NCBI RefSeq assembly: GCF_900104815.1
Contig: NZ_FNTD01000004.1
Location: 1,922,001-1,986,000, forward strand
Length of the DNA stretch: 64,000 nt
Direction of reading: 5' to 3'
Source of the DNA: Streptomyces misionensis
GTDB lineage: Bacteria > Actinomycetota > Actinomycetes > Streptomycetales > Streptomycetaceae
The notes under the pieces were generated by a model, which was not told the origin of the DNA, did not search any database, and was given only the letters and a program-made list of their open reading frames with translations. Shown here one piece after another: positions 16,041 through 24,724 of this stretch; positions within the stretch are counted from its first letter, which is position 1; each line of letters opens with the position of its first letter. The position numbers were made by a program, and so were the translations under genes.

Positions 16041-17333
16041 TCAGACGTGTGCGGGCGCCATGTGGTCGGTGAACCAGTCGCGGGCCAGTTCGGTCACCCG
16101 GTCCAGCGTTCCGGGCTCCTCGAAGAGGTGGGTGGCGCCGGGCACGGTCGCCAGCCGGTTCTCGCACCGCAGCCGGGCCCGCGCGTCCCGGTTGAGGTCG
16201 AGGACCAGCGGGTCGGCGCCGCCGACGATCAGCAGGGTGGGTGCGGTGACCTCGGGGAGCCGGGGCGCGGCGAGGTCGGGCCGGCCGCCCCGGGAGACGA
16301 CGGCTGCGGGGCGCCCCTCGGCGGCGGCCCACAGCGCGGCGGCCGCGCCGGTGCTGGCGCCGAAGTAGCCGACGGCGAGGTCCCGCACGGCGGGTTCGGC
16401 GCGCAGCCAGTGGGTGGCGGCCAGCAGCCGGCCGGCCAGCAGGGGGATGTCGAAGACGTTGTCCCGGTCCCCCTCCTCGGCGTCGGTGAGCAGGTCGAAC
16501 AGCAGGGTGCCGAGCCCGGCGCGGTGCAGGCCCTCGGCGACGTACCGGTTGCGCGGGCTGTGCCGGCTGCTGCCGCTGCCGTGCGCGAAGGCCACGACGC
16601 CGGTGGCGCCGTCGGGCACGGTGAGCCGGCCGGCCAGCCGGACGGCTCCGGCCGGCACCGTCACCTCGCGGCCCGCCGTCGCGGTGTGCCGGTGGCGGCG
16701 CAGGCACGCGGTGACCTCGTCGTCCTCGGTCTGGGCGAAGTCGTCGTAGAACTGGCCGACGGCGGCGAAGTCCCAGGGTGTCTCCAGGCAGACCAGTTCG
16801 TCGGCGTCCCCGCCGAGGCGGCGGGCGAAGTCGCGGGGGGCGACGGGGACGGCGAGCACGATGCGGGCCGCGCCGCGGGCGCGGGCGACCCGGCAGGCGA
16901 CGCGGGCGGTGGAGCCGGTGGCCACCCCGTCGTCCACCACCACGGCGGTCCGGCCGGCGACGGACGCCAAGGTGCCTTCGCCCCGGTAGCGTCCGGCCCG
17001 CTCGGCGAGCACCCGGCGCTCGCGCTCCTCGACGCGGGCGAGTTCCTCGTCGCTCACTCCGGTGACGCGCAGCACGTCCGGGTTGAGCACGCGTACGCCG
17101 TCCTCGCCGATCGCGCCCATGGCCAGCTCCGGCTGGTAGGGCACGCCGAGTTTGCGTACGAGACAGACGTCGAGCGGCGCGTCCAGGGCCTCGGCGACGG
17201 CGGCGGCGACCGGCACTCCCCCGCGCGGCAGCCCGAGCACCACCACGTCCTGGCCGCGCAGGTACTCCAGGCGGCGGCCGAGCCGCCGCCCCGCCTCCAG
17301 CCGGTTGGCGAACCGCACGGCGGGCTCCGTCAC
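16041..17333 (-). CDS. Phosphoribosyltransferase-alpha/beta hydrolase fusion
   Basis: 430 residues, GTG start (VTEPAVRFANRLEAG). Residues 1-215: type I phosphoribosyltransferase domain with LGLPRGGVPVA and the PRPP loop VVVDDGVATGST near residue 134. Residues about 220-430: dienelactone-hydrolase-like domain with FAHGSGSSRHS, nucleophile elbow GASTG and late catalytic blocks LLIVGGADPLV and ATHLFEE. Such fusions occur in actinobacteria and are often in stress-related clusters. The start overlaps the DUF1876 stop by 4 nt, so they are coupled. Substrates unknown. Confidence 0.85.
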   Translation of the reverse strand: MTEPAVRFANRLEAGRRLGRRLEYLRGQDVVVLGLPRGGVPVAAAVAEALDAPLDVCLVRKLGVPYQPELAMGAIGEDGVRVLNPDVLRVTGVSDEELARVEERERRVLAERAGRYRGEGTLASVAGRTAVVVDDGVATGSTARVACRVARARGAARIVLAVPVAPRDFARRLGGDADELVCLETPWDFAAVGQFYDDFAQTEDDEVTACLRRHRHTATAGREVTVPAGAVRLAGRLTVPDGATGVVAFAHGSGSSRHSPRNRYVAEGLHRAGLGTLLFDLLTDAEEGDRDNVFDIPLLAGRLLAATHWLRAEPAVRDLAVGYFGASTGAAAALWAAAEGRPAAVVSRGGRPDLAAPRLPEVTAPTLLIVGGADPLVLDLNRDARARLRCENRLATVPGATHLFEEPGTLDRVTELARDWFTDHMAPAHV

Positions 17334-17644
17334 TCCCGGGGCAGCCAGAGCGGCACGGGACTCTCCTCCTCGGCCGCGCCCAGCGCCCGCATGTCGCCGT
17401 TGGCGGCGCGCACCAGCAGCCGGCCCATGGCGATCAGGGCGCGTCCGGCGGCCAGTTCGTCGCCGATCTCGGGGACGTCGTGGTCGTCGGGGCTGCGCCG
17501 GGCCTCGGCGTGGCTCTCCAGGACGTTGTCGCCGGTGTCGAGGACGATCCGGGCCGTGGTGTCCGGATCGTGCTCGGACAGGTACAGGCTCAGCCGCCAC
17601 TCCTTGACGGCCGGAGGATGGTGGCTGGTCACGGGTCGGGTCAT
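17330..17644 (-). CDS. DUF1876 family protein
   Basis: 104 residues (MTRPVTSHHPPAVKEWRLSL), with good ribosome site GAGGAGGGA. Contains the DUF1876 pattern LYLSEHDPDTTARIVLDTGD and LAAGRALIAMGRLL. Small cytosolic protein, function unknown; often in dormancy- or stress-linked operons. First gene of the run to the CapA-like gene; its stop overlaps the next start (GTGA). Confidence 0.85.
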   Translation of the reverse strand: MTRPVTSHHPPAVKEWRLSLYLSEHDPDTTARIVLDTGDNVLESHAEARRSPDDHDVPEIGDELAAGRALIAMGRLLVRAANGDMRALGAAEEESPVPLWLPRE

Positions 17645-17752
17645 CGTCCGTCCCTCCTCCTCGCGGCCGGTCCCGGGGCGCATGGGGCCGGCACTTCCAC
17701 TGTGCACCCGCCCGGCGGCGGGCGCCTCCCCGGCCCCCGGCACAATGGGCGC

Positions 17753-18127
17753 ATGAGCACGCGCACCTGCCCCTGCGGGCTTCCGCAGTCGTACGACGCC
17801 TGTTGCGGCCGTTTCCACTCGGGGGCCGCGAGCGCGCCGACCGCCGAGTCGCTGATGCGGTCGCGGTACTGCGCGTTCGTCAAGGGGGACGTGGAGTACC
17901 TGCTGCGCACGTGGCATCCGCGGACCCGGCCGGAGCGGCTGGACCTCGATCCGCGGATGCGGTGGACGGGCCTGGAGATCCTGGACGCCGACGGCGGGTC
18001 CGCGTTCCACACCACCGGCACGGTGACCTTCCGCGCCTCCTACCGGGGCGGCTCGCTGCACGAGCGCAGCCGCTTCGAGCGGGTGGACGGGGCGTGGGTG
18101 TACGTGGACGGCGACTTCCTCGACTGA
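17753..18127 (+). CDS. YchJ / UPF0225 family protein
   Basis: 124 residues. N-terminal SEC-C-like metal motif (TCPCGLPQSYDACCGRFHSG), then the NTF2-like YchJ fold (LMRSRYCAFVKGDVEYLLRT, ending WVYVDGDFLD). Function unresolved in the family; zinc binding is expected. Divergent from the DUF1876 operon. Confidence 0.88.
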   Translation: MSTRTCPCGLPQSYDACCGRFHSGAASAPTAESLMRSRYCAFVKGDVEYLLRTWHPRTRPERLDLDPRMRWTGLEILDADGGSAFHTTGTVTFRASYRGGSLHERSRFERVDGAWVYVDGDFLD

Positions 18128-18162
18128 GGGCCCTTCACCCGGCTGCGGGCCCGGCACGCCGG

Positions 18163-18864
18163 TCAGGGCGCCAGGATGTCCAGTTCCTGGAGGGCGCCCA
18201 CGGTGATCTGCCGGGTGAGTTCCTCGGCGCGGACCGCGTCGCGGGCGCGGACCGCCTCGGCCACCTGGACGTGCAGGGTGACGGCCGCGGGGTCGGGGTC
18301 CTCGAACATGACCTCGTGCCGGGTGCGGCCGCTGAGCACCTCCGCGACGACGTCGCCGAGGCGGGCGAACATCTCGTTGCCCGAGGCGCTGAGGATGACG
18401 CGGTGGAAGGCGACGTCGTGGAACAGGTACTCGCGCAGCCGGTGACCGCGTGAGTGGGCGACCATGCCGAGCGCGCACTCGGTGAGTTCGGCGCACTGTT
18501 CGGCGGTGGCGAGCCTGGCCGTGAGCCCGGCCGCGACCGGTTCGATCGCGGAGCGCAGCACGGTGAGCGAGCGCAGCTGGTGGGGGCGGTCGGCGCCGGC
18601 CAGCCGCCAGCGGATGACCTGCGGGTCGTAGACGTTCCACTCGCAGCGCGGCCGGACGGTGACGCCCACCCGGCGGCGGGACTCGACGAGGTGCATGGAC
18701 TCCAGCACCCGCACCGCCTCGCGCATCACGGAGCGTGACACCTCGAAGTGCTGGGCGAGTTCATCGGTGCGCAGGATGCTGCCCGGCGGGTACTCGCCCG
18801 CGGTGATCGCGGGGCCGAGGGTGTCCAGTACGCGGCCGTGCAGCCCCCGGCCCGGTGTGCTCAT
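18163..18864 (-). CDS. gntR: Gluconate repressor GntR (FadR subfamily)
   Basis: 233 residues. N-terminal winged helix (ILRTDELAQHFEVSRSVMRE), C-terminal FCD domain with metal-binding pattern (DVAFHRVILSASGN). Divergent from gntK-gntP, with an operator-like repeat in the 140-bp gap, so it probably represses both directions and is released by gluconate or 6-phosphogluconate. This agrees with what I recall of SCO1678 in S. coelicolor. Confidence 0.88.
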   Translation of the reverse strand: MSTPGRGLHGRVLDTLGPAITAGEYPPGSILRTDELAQHFEVSRSVMREAVRVLESMHLVESRRRVGVTVRPRCEWNVYDPQVIRWRLAGADRPHQLRSLTVLRSAIEPVAAGLTARLATAEQCAELTECALGMVAHSRGHRLREYLFHDVAFHRVILSASGNEMFARLGDVVAEVLSGRTRHEVMFEDPDPAAVTLHVQVAEAVRARDAVRAEELTRQITVGALQELDILAP

Positions 18865-18898
18865 GCACTCAGCGTACGGCGTAGGTCACGGGAACAAA

Positions 18899-18909
18899 AA
18901 GTCAGACTT
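18899..18909. promoter_or_regulatory. Candidate GntR operator
   Basis: AAGTCAGACTT is a perfect 5-bp inverted repeat containing GT-N3-AC, the core expected for FadR-type GntR proteins. It is in the gntR/gntK divergent promoter region beside an AT-rich stretch (TTATATGTCA) that may hold the -10 element. Confidence 0.5.
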
Positions 18910-19004
18910 ATATGTCACAGTCTCTTGAATTCGTCGTACCTAATGGGTTTCAGTGTGGCGACGCCGCCGTGGCGTCGGATGTCGAGGAAGACAGCGAGGC
19001 AGTA

Positions 19005-19523
19005 ATGCGAACCCCCCAGGTCGTCGTCGTGATGGGCGTCGCGGGGACGGGCAAGACCACGATCGGTCCTCTGCTCGCCGCGCGACTGGGCGTGCCGTAC
19101 GCCGAGGGCGACGACTTCCACCCGAAGGCCAACATCGACAAGATGTCGGCCGGGATCCCGCTCGAGGACGCCGACCGCTGGCCCTGGCTGGACGCCATCG
19201 GCCACTGGGCGCACGGGCGGGCCGGGCTCGGCGGGGTGGTCAGCAGCTCGGCGCTGAAGCGGTCGTACCGCGACCGGCTGCGGGCCGTGGCACCCGGTGT
19301 GGTGTTCGTGCACCTCTCGGGCGACCGGAAGCTGATCGAGGACCGGATGAGGCAGCGTCAGGGGCACTTCATGCCGACCGCGCTGCTGGACTCCCAGTTC
19401 GCCACGCTGGAACCCCTGGGGCCGGACGAGGCGGGTGTCGCCGTGGACGTCAGCGGAGATCCCCAGGAGATCACCGAACGTGCCGTCCAGGCGCTGGCCG
19501 GGCTGTCCACCGCATCCGCGTAA
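19005..19523 (+). CDS. gntK: Gluconokinase
   Basis: 172 residues from ATG 19005; the reading frame stays open upstream, but this start gives the usual family length. P-loop MGVAGTGKTT at 10-19, then GDDFHPKANIDKMSAGIPL, the gluconokinase signature, and RQGHFMP late. Phosphorylates gluconate to 6-phosphogluconate for the pentose phosphate pathway. 35 nt before gntP. Confidence 0.93.
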   Translation: MRTPQVVVVMGVAGTGKTTIGPLLAARLGVPYAEGDDFHPKANIDKMSAGIPLEDADRWPWLDAIGHWAHGRAGLGGVVSSSALKRSYRDRLRAVAPGVVFVHLSGDRKLIEDRMRQRQGHFMPTALLDSQFATLEPLGPDEAGVAVDVSGDPQEITERAVQALAGLSTASA

Positions 19524-19558
19524 CACCTCCCCAACCCCCGTAACCGCAAGGAACTCCC

Positions 19559-20956
19559 GTGACCAGACTCAGCGTCGAGATGCTGGCAGCGGACGCCCCT
19601 CCGCCGATCACCTCCGCCGGGCACGCCCAGTTGGGCATAGCCGCCCTGGTGGGCATCGTGGTGATCGTCCTGCTCATCACCAAGTTCAAGCTGCATGCCT
19701 TCCTGGCGCTGACCATCGGGTCGCTGGCGCTCGGAGCGGCCGCCGGAGCGCCGCTCGACAAGGTGCTCACCAGTTTCACCACCGGGCTCGGCTCCACGGT
19801 CGCGAGCACGGGCGTGCTGATCGCGCTGGGCGCGACGCTCGGCAAGCTGCTCACCGACTCGGGCGGCGCGGACCAGGTCGTGGACACGATCCTCGCCAAG
19901 GCCGGCGGCCGGGCGATGCCGTGGGCGATGGTGCTCATCGCCTCCGTGATCGGCCTGCCGATCTTCTTCGAGGTCGGCATCGTGCTGCTGATCCCCGTGG
20001 TGCTGATGGTCGCCAAGCGCGGCAACTACTCCCTGATGCGCATCGGCATCCCGGCGCTCGCCGGTCTGTCCGTGATGCACGGCCTGATCCCGCCGCACCC
20101 CGGCCCGCTGGTCGCGATCTCCTCGCTGCACGCCAACCTGGGCGTGACGCTGGCGTTCGGCATCCTGGTGGCCATCCCGACGGTGATCGTCGGCGGTCCG
20201 CTGTTCTCGAAGGTCGCGGCCCGCTGGGTGGACGTCCCGCCGCCGGACCGGATGCTGCCGCAGCGCCCCTCCGATGAGCTGAAGCGTCGTCCGAGCTTCG
20301 TCGCCACGCTGGTCACCATCCTGCTGCCGGTGGCGCTGATGCTGGTCAAGGCGCTGGTGGACATCATCATCGACGACCCCGCCAACACCACCCAGCGTGC
20401 CTTCGACGTGATCGGCGCCCCGCTGATCGCGCTGCTCGCCGCCGTGATCGTCGGCTTCTTCACGCTGGGCCGGCCCGCCGGGTTCAGCAAGGAGCGGCTC
20501 CAGGCGACGGTGGAGAAGGGCCTGATGCCGATCGCGGGCATCCTGCTGATCGTGGGCGCGGGCGGCGGCTTCAAGCAGACGCTGATCGACTGCGGTGTCG
20601 GCCAGATGATCCTGGACGTCTCGAAGAACTGGTCGATCCCGGCGGTGCTGCTGGCCTGGCTGATCGCCGTGGTGATCCGGCTGGCGACGGGCTCGGCGAC
20701 GGTGGCGACGGTGTCGGCGGCCGGTCTGGTCGCGCCGCTCGCGGCCGACATGTCGACCGCGCACACGGCCCTGCTGGTGCTGGCGATCGGTGCCGGTTCG
20801 CTCTTCTTCAGCTTCGTCAACGACGCCGGCTTCTGGCTGGTGAAGGAGTACTTCGGGCTCAGCGTCGGACAGACCGTCAAGACCTGGTCGATCATGGAGA
20901 CGATCCTGTCGGTGGTCGGCGGCGCCCTGATCCTGCTGCTGTCACTGGTCGTCTAG
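19559..20956 (+). CDS. gntP: Gluconate:H+ symporter GntP/GntT
   Basis: 465 residues, GTG start with AAGGA 7 nt upstream. About 12-14 membrane helices; family signatures GLPIFFEVGIVLLIPV, LIPPHPGPLVA and RLATGSATVATVSAAGLVAP. Imports gluconate for GntK. Cotranscribed with gntK. No 6-phosphogluconate dehydrogenase gene follows here; a terminator does. Confidence 0.93.
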   Translation: MTRLSVEMLAADAPPPITSAGHAQLGIAALVGIVVIVLLITKFKLHAFLALTIGSLALGAAAGAPLDKVLTSFTTGLGSTVASTGVLIALGATLGKLLTDSGGADQVVDTILAKAGGRAMPWAMVLIASVIGLPIFFEVGIVLLIPVVLMVAKRGNYSLMRIGIPALAGLSVMHGLIPPHPGPLVAISSLHANLGVTLAFGILVAIPTVIVGGPLFSKVAARWVDVPPPDRMLPQRPSDELKRRPSFVATLVTILLPVALMLVKALVDIIIDDPANTTQRAFDVIGAPLIALLAAVIVGFFTLGRPAGFSKERLQATVEKGLMPIAGILLIVGAGGGFKQTLIDCGVGQMILDVSKNWSIPAVLLAWLIAVVIRLATGSATVATVSAAGLVAPLAADMSTAHTALLVLAIGAGSLFFSFVNDAGFWLVKEYFGLSVGQTVKTWSIMETILSVVGGALILLLSLVV

Positions 20957-20976
20957 CCCCCGTACGACGGTGACGA

Positions 20977-21017
20977 TCCGCCCCCTCGACGGCCTCCGCG
21001 GCCAACGAGGGGGCGGA
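20977..21017. terminator. Bidirectional terminator after gntP
   Basis: A 12-bp perfect stem TCCGCCCCCTCG/CGAGGGGGCGGA (20977-20988 with 21006-21017), 17-nt loop with a small GGCC/GGCC stem. It lies between gntP and the convergent cytochrome b gene. Confidence 0.7.
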
Positions 21018-21022
21018 CGCGT

Positions 21023-21649
21023 TCACGGACGCCACAGCGGGTGCTCCCGTTTCGCCCACTCCCCGCTCACCGTCCCCGTGCGCAGGCCCCGCCGGGCCTC
21101 CGGGTCGCCCAGCGCCATGCCGATGTGGCCCGCGAGGACGACGGCGATGGCGAGGGCCAGCCAGTCGTGGACGAAGGTGGCGGCGGTGCGCCAGACCAGC
21201 GGGGCGAGATGGGTGAACCACATCGCCAGGCCGGTGCCGAGCATCACGAGGGCGGCGCCGGCGATCCAGGCGGCGTAGATCTTCTGCCCGGCGTTGAACT
21301 TGCCCGCCGGGCGGGCGCCGTGCCGCCGGTCGCGGCGCGCGGCCGCCCACAGCCAGAGCCGGTCGTGCGGGCCGAACCGGTTCAGCAGCCGCAGGTCGGC
21401 GCGGAAGGCGCGGAAGGCCAGGCCCACCAGGACGGGGACCGGCAGCGCGATCCCGGCGCACTCGTGGACGCGGACCACCAGTTCCCGGCGGCCGACCAGC
21501 ACGGCGAGCTGGGGGATGTAGAGGACGGCCGCGGTCAGCACGCACACCCCCATCAGCGCGGCCGTGGTGCGGTGCACCCAGCGTTCGGCCCGGCTGAAGC
21601 GGCGCAGCCGGGTGGCCGGGCGGGCCGGGGCGTCAGCCGGTGGGCTCAT
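21023..21649 (-). CDS. Cytochrome b561-type membrane subunit
   Basis: 208 residues, four predicted membrane helices. Candidate haem-ligand histidines: His26 (RWVHRT), His62 (RVHECAG) and the pair in FVHDWLA and AGHIGMAL. Start overlaps the upstream molybdopterin oxidoreductase stop by 17 nt, so it is its likely electron-transfer partner, as YedZ is for YedY/MsrP. Confidence 0.85.
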   Translation of the reverse strand: MSPPADAPARPATRLRRFSRAERWVHRTTAALMGVCVLTAAVLYIPQLAVLVGRRELVVRVHECAGIALPVPVLVGLAFRAFRADLRLLNRFGPHDRLWLWAAARRDRRHGARPAGKFNAGQKIYAAWIAGAALVMLGTGLAMWFTHLAPLVWRTAATFVHDWLALAIAVVLAGHIGMALGDPEARRGLRTGTVSGEWAKREHPLWRP

Positions 21650-22349
21650 CGGTGCGTCCGTTCGAGCGGCCGACCCAGGCGTCCACGTCGTAGCCCAGGT
21701 TCTCCCAGTAGCCGGGCCGCACCCGGTCGGTGACGGTGATGCCGGAGAGCCACTTGGCCGACTTGTAGAAGTACATGGGGGCGACGTAGAGGCGGACGGG
21801 GCCGCCGTGGTCGTGGCCGATGTCCTTGTCCTGCATGCGCAGGGCGACCAGGACGTCCGGGCGGCGGGCCTGGGCGAGGGTGAGGCTCTCGGTGTAGGTG
21901 CCGTCGAAGCAGGTGAAGCGCAGGGCCCTGGCGGTCGGGCGGACCCCCGCGGCGTCCAGCAGATCGGAGAGGCGCACGCCCTCGAAGGGGGTGCCGGGCA
22001 CCCGCCAGCCGGTGACGCACTGGACGTCCCTGACCAGCCGGGTCTGCGGCAGGGCGCGCAGGTCGGCGAGGGTGTAGGTGCGGGGGTGGTCGACCAGGCC
22101 GCCGATGGTGAGGCGGTAGTCGGTGGCGTTCTTGTCCGGTACCGACGCGGCGACGGAGTAGTAGCGGAAGCCGCCGCCGTTGGGGAGCAGGCCGCTCAGG
22201 CCCGTGGGGTCCTTGCCGGCGAGGGACTCCAGGCCGCGTTGCAGGGCGGGCGCGGTGAGCACGCCGAGGGCGCCCAGGCCGAGGGTGCCGAGGAAGACGC
22301 GGCGGCCGACGGGGGTACCGCCGCGTTCCTCGGGGGATTCGGGGTTCAC
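21633..22349 (-). CDS. Molybdopterin-dependent oxidoreductase (sulfite oxidase fold)
   Basis: 238 residues. The twin arginine before a hydrophobic stretch (GRRVFLGTLGLGALG) suggests Tat export. The sulfite-oxidase-fold cysteine that ligates molybdenum is in RDVQCVTGWRVPG; GTPFEGVRLSDLLD and KWLSGITVTD are family blocks. It probably reduces an oxidised periplasmic-side substrate such as a methionine sulfoxide, with electrons from the overlapping cytochrome b. Substrate not proven. Confidence 0.87.
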   Translation of the reverse strand: MNPESPEERGGTPVGRRVFLGTLGLGALGVLTAPALQRGLESLAGKDPTGLSGLLPNGGGFRYYSVAASVPDKNATDYRLTIGGLVDHPRTYTLADLRALPQTRLVRDVQCVTGWRVPGTPFEGVRLSDLLDAAGVRPTARALRFTCFDGTYTESLTLAQARRPDVLVALRMQDKDIGHDHGGPVRLYVAPMYFYKSAKWLSGITVTDRVRPGYWENLGYDVDAWVGRSNGRTDEPTG

Positions 22350-22439
22350 CCCTTCATTCGAGCACCGGGGGCGGCGACTGACCAGGGCTTCCGGGCGCTG
22401 GTCAGGGTTTCGTAAGGACTCGCGTCCGCGGCGCGGCGC

Positions 22440-23420
22440 TCAGGCCGGTGCCGGCAGGGCGCGGGCGCGGGCCGTGCGGAAGGCGAGCCAGGGGTCGCGG
22501 TGCGGGTAGCACCAGGGGACGCGGGTGGCGTGCGGGCCGATGCGCCGGAACAGCACGGCGGCCTCCGCCGGGCGGCCCGCGGCGGACAGCGCGAACGCGA
22601 GGTGGTTGAGGTCGATGTGCCGGCGGGGGTGCTCGTCGTGCTCCCACTCCAGCCACCAGTCGAAGCCGGCCCGCAGGATCCGCCGGGCGCGCGGCCCGGT
22701 CCAGTGCGCCGAGGCGGTGGGGTCGGCCGGGGCGAGCCCGGTGGCGGCGAGCACCCGGTGGCGCTCGGCGAGGGCGACGACCGGCAGGACGGCCAGCGGG
22801 GAGTCGGCGGGGGCCGCGGCGGCGGCCGCCTCGGCGAAGTCGTACACCTCGTGGGACTCGGCCCGGCCGCCCGAGGGGCGTTCGGCGAGGCGGGCGACGA
22901 GCAGGTGGTGGGCGTGGTGGTGCTCGGGGTGGCGGCGGCGCACCTCGGCGAAGGCGTCCAGCACCTCGGTGTCGGCGCCCTGGGTGCGGGCCAGCCGGAG
23001 CAGGCCGAGCCAGGGGGTGGGGTCGCCGGGGGCGAGCGCGGCGGCCTGCGCGCAGGTCTCGCGGGCCCGGTCGGGGTCCTCCCGGCCGCGCAGGGCGCGC
23101 CGTACCCGGGCGAGGGCGAGCAGGGCGGCGGCGTCGGCGGAGGCGGGTTCGGCCTTCAGCCAGTCCCGGGCCCAGGCGGCGGCGTACGGCTCGCGGGCGA
23201 GCACGGTCAGCCGGTGGCCGCGGCGGTCCCAGTCGTCGCCGGTGTGCAGCAGCAGGGAGCGGGCGGCCTGTCTGCGGCCCTGGACCAACGCGGCGCGGGC
23301 GGTGCGTAGTTCGGGGTCGTCGAGGGCGTCGTCGTAGGCGCCGGGGGCGGCCGGGGCGGTGGGTCCCGGCCCGTCCGTGCGGGCCCGGCGGGCGACGAGC
23401 AGGGGCGGGAGTGGTGACAC
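22440..23420 (-). CDS. TPR-like hypothetical protein
   Basis: 326 residues from GTG 23420, chosen because AGGAAG lies 7 nt upstream; an ATG at 23450 would add ten residues without a ribosome site. Ala/Arg-rich paired helices (ARTARAALVQGRRQAARSLL-like, LALARVRRALRG, ETCAQAAALAPGDPTPWLGL, HLAFALSAAGRPAEAAVLF) look like tetratricopeptide repeats. Function unknown. Confidence 0.65.
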   Translation of the reverse strand: MSPLPPLLVARRARTDGPGPTAPAAPGAYDDALDDPELRTARAALVQGRRQAARSLLLHTGDDWDRRGHRLTVLAREPYAAAWARDWLKAEPASADAAALLALARVRRALRGREDPDRARETCAQAAALAPGDPTPWLGLLRLARTQGADTEVLDAFAEVRRRHPEHHHAHHLLVARLAERPSGGRAESHEVYDFAEAAAAAAPADSPLAVLPVVALAERHRVLAATGLAPADPTASAHWTGPRARRILRAGFDWWLEWEHDEHPRRHIDLNHLAFALSAAGRPAEAAVLFRRIGPHATRVPWCYPHRDPWLAFRTARARALPAPA

Positions 23421-23761
23421 CGCGGGACTTCCTGTTTCTCGGGCTGCCATCGGCCGATCACGGACAGCAAACCCGCAGGCCAAGGTTTACGTCAAGCGGA
23501 ACGCGCCTGTTGATGGGTTCAACTACCGTGCGGGCCAAGGTAATTGGGGTATACGTCCGGAAGGGCGCCGTCGGGCGGCCGCACTCCGGGCGAGCTCCGG
23601 GCGGGTGGCTGTGGCGTACGCCATGGCGCCCCGCGTCCGGGGCGCCGACCATGGCGGGGCAACCGCCCGTTTCCGGGTCCTTCCGGGGCAATGCCGCCCC
23701 GGGAGCGCTACAGTCGGCCCCTACGCGTCCGTGGTCCGGCCGGATGATCGAGGTACGCAGC
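23421..23761. other. Intergenic region, 341 bp
   Basis: Divergent promoter region between the TPR-like gene and the DMT permease. It contains a short dyad GTTGA-TGGGT-TCAAC near 23512 and AT-richer patches, but no gene, RNA or strong operator that I can support. The frame is open upstream of the permease but does not look coding. Confidence 0.5.
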
Positions 23762-24658
23762 GTGTCCGTTCTGGTTCTCCTCCTCGCCGTGAGCGCGGCC
23801 TGCTGTCTGGGCCTCGGCTTCGTGCTCCAGCAGAACGCCGCGCAGCAGGCGCCGCTGAGCGACTTCCTGTCGTTCCGGCTGCTGCTGGACCTGATGCGGG
23901 TGCCACGCTGGCTGGGCGGGCTCGGGCTGATGGTGGCCGGCATGGTGCTGGGCGCGGTCGCCCTCGGCAAGGGCGAGATCTCCCTGGTGGAACCGCTGCT
24001 GGCCACCAACCTGCTGTTCGCGCTCGCGCTCTCGCGCCACCAGACCAAGCAGCCGCTGGGCCGCCAGGGGTGGGCGGGGCTGCTGCTGCTCGCCGGCGGG
24101 GTCAGCGCGTTCATCATGGCGGGTGAACCGCGCGCCGGCACCGCCATCGCCGATCCGCTGCGGCACTGGCTGATCATCGGCCTGGTGGTGGGGGTGGCGC
24201 TGGCGCTCACCGCGTACGCCAAGCGCTCCCGGCTCAGCTGGGGCCCGGTGCTGCTGGCCCTGGCGGCCGGGCTGCTCTACGGGGTGCAGGACGCGCTGAC
24301 CCGGGTGAGCGGCACCCTCTTCTCCGACGGCGGCTTCGGGGAACTGTTCACCAGCTGGCAGCCGTACGGGGTGTTCGCGTGCGGGGTCACCGGACTGGTG
24401 CTGGTGCAGAGCGCGTTCGAGACGGCGCCGCTGCGGATGTCGCTGCCCGCGCTCACCGCCGCCGAGCCGCTGGCCGGAATCCTGTGCGGAGTGGGCTTCC
24501 TCGGCGACCGGCTGCGCACCGACACCGGCGCGCTGGCCTGGCAGGCGGCCGGGCTCGCGGCCGTGGTCGCGGGCATCGTCCTGCTCGGGATGCACCCGGC
24601 GATGCCGTGCGGCGCGACGGAGGCGGAGCCGCCGGCCCGCGACCTCCAGCGCCGCTGA
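23762..24658 (+). CDS. DMT-superfamily permease (EamA-like)
   Basis: 298 residues from GTG 23762 (VSVLVLLLAVSAACCLGLGF) with GAGG 8 nt upstream; an ATG at 23744 is possible. Nine to ten membrane helices, with the inner repeat pattern of drug/metabolite transporters (LVEPLLATNLLFALALS and LTAAEPLAGILCGVGFLGDR). Substrate unknown. Confidence 0.82.
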   Translation: MSVLVLLLAVSAACCLGLGFVLQQNAAQQAPLSDFLSFRLLLDLMRVPRWLGGLGLMVAGMVLGAVALGKGEISLVEPLLATNLLFALALSRHQTKQPLGRQGWAGLLLLAGGVSAFIMAGEPRAGTAIADPLRHWLIIGLVVGVALALTAYAKRSRLSWGPVLLALAAGLLYGVQDALTRVSGTLFSDGGFGELFTSWQPYGVFACGVTGLVLVQSAFETAPLRMSLPALTAAEPLAGILCGVGFLGDRLRTDTGALAWQAAGLAAVVAGIVLLGMHPAMPCGATEAEPPARDLQRR

Positions 24659-24724
24659 CCTGCCGCGGTGACCCCGAGCGCCGCCGGACGGCCGCCGTGA
24701 CCGCGCCCGTGTTTGGATGAGGTC

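Noticed and set aside
14700..17756. A 1,018-codon open frame on the plus strand
   Set aside because: It runs antisense to the CapA, fusion and DUF1876 genes and is a by-product of high GC; it has no family likeness and atypical composition (Gly/Val/Gln-rich).
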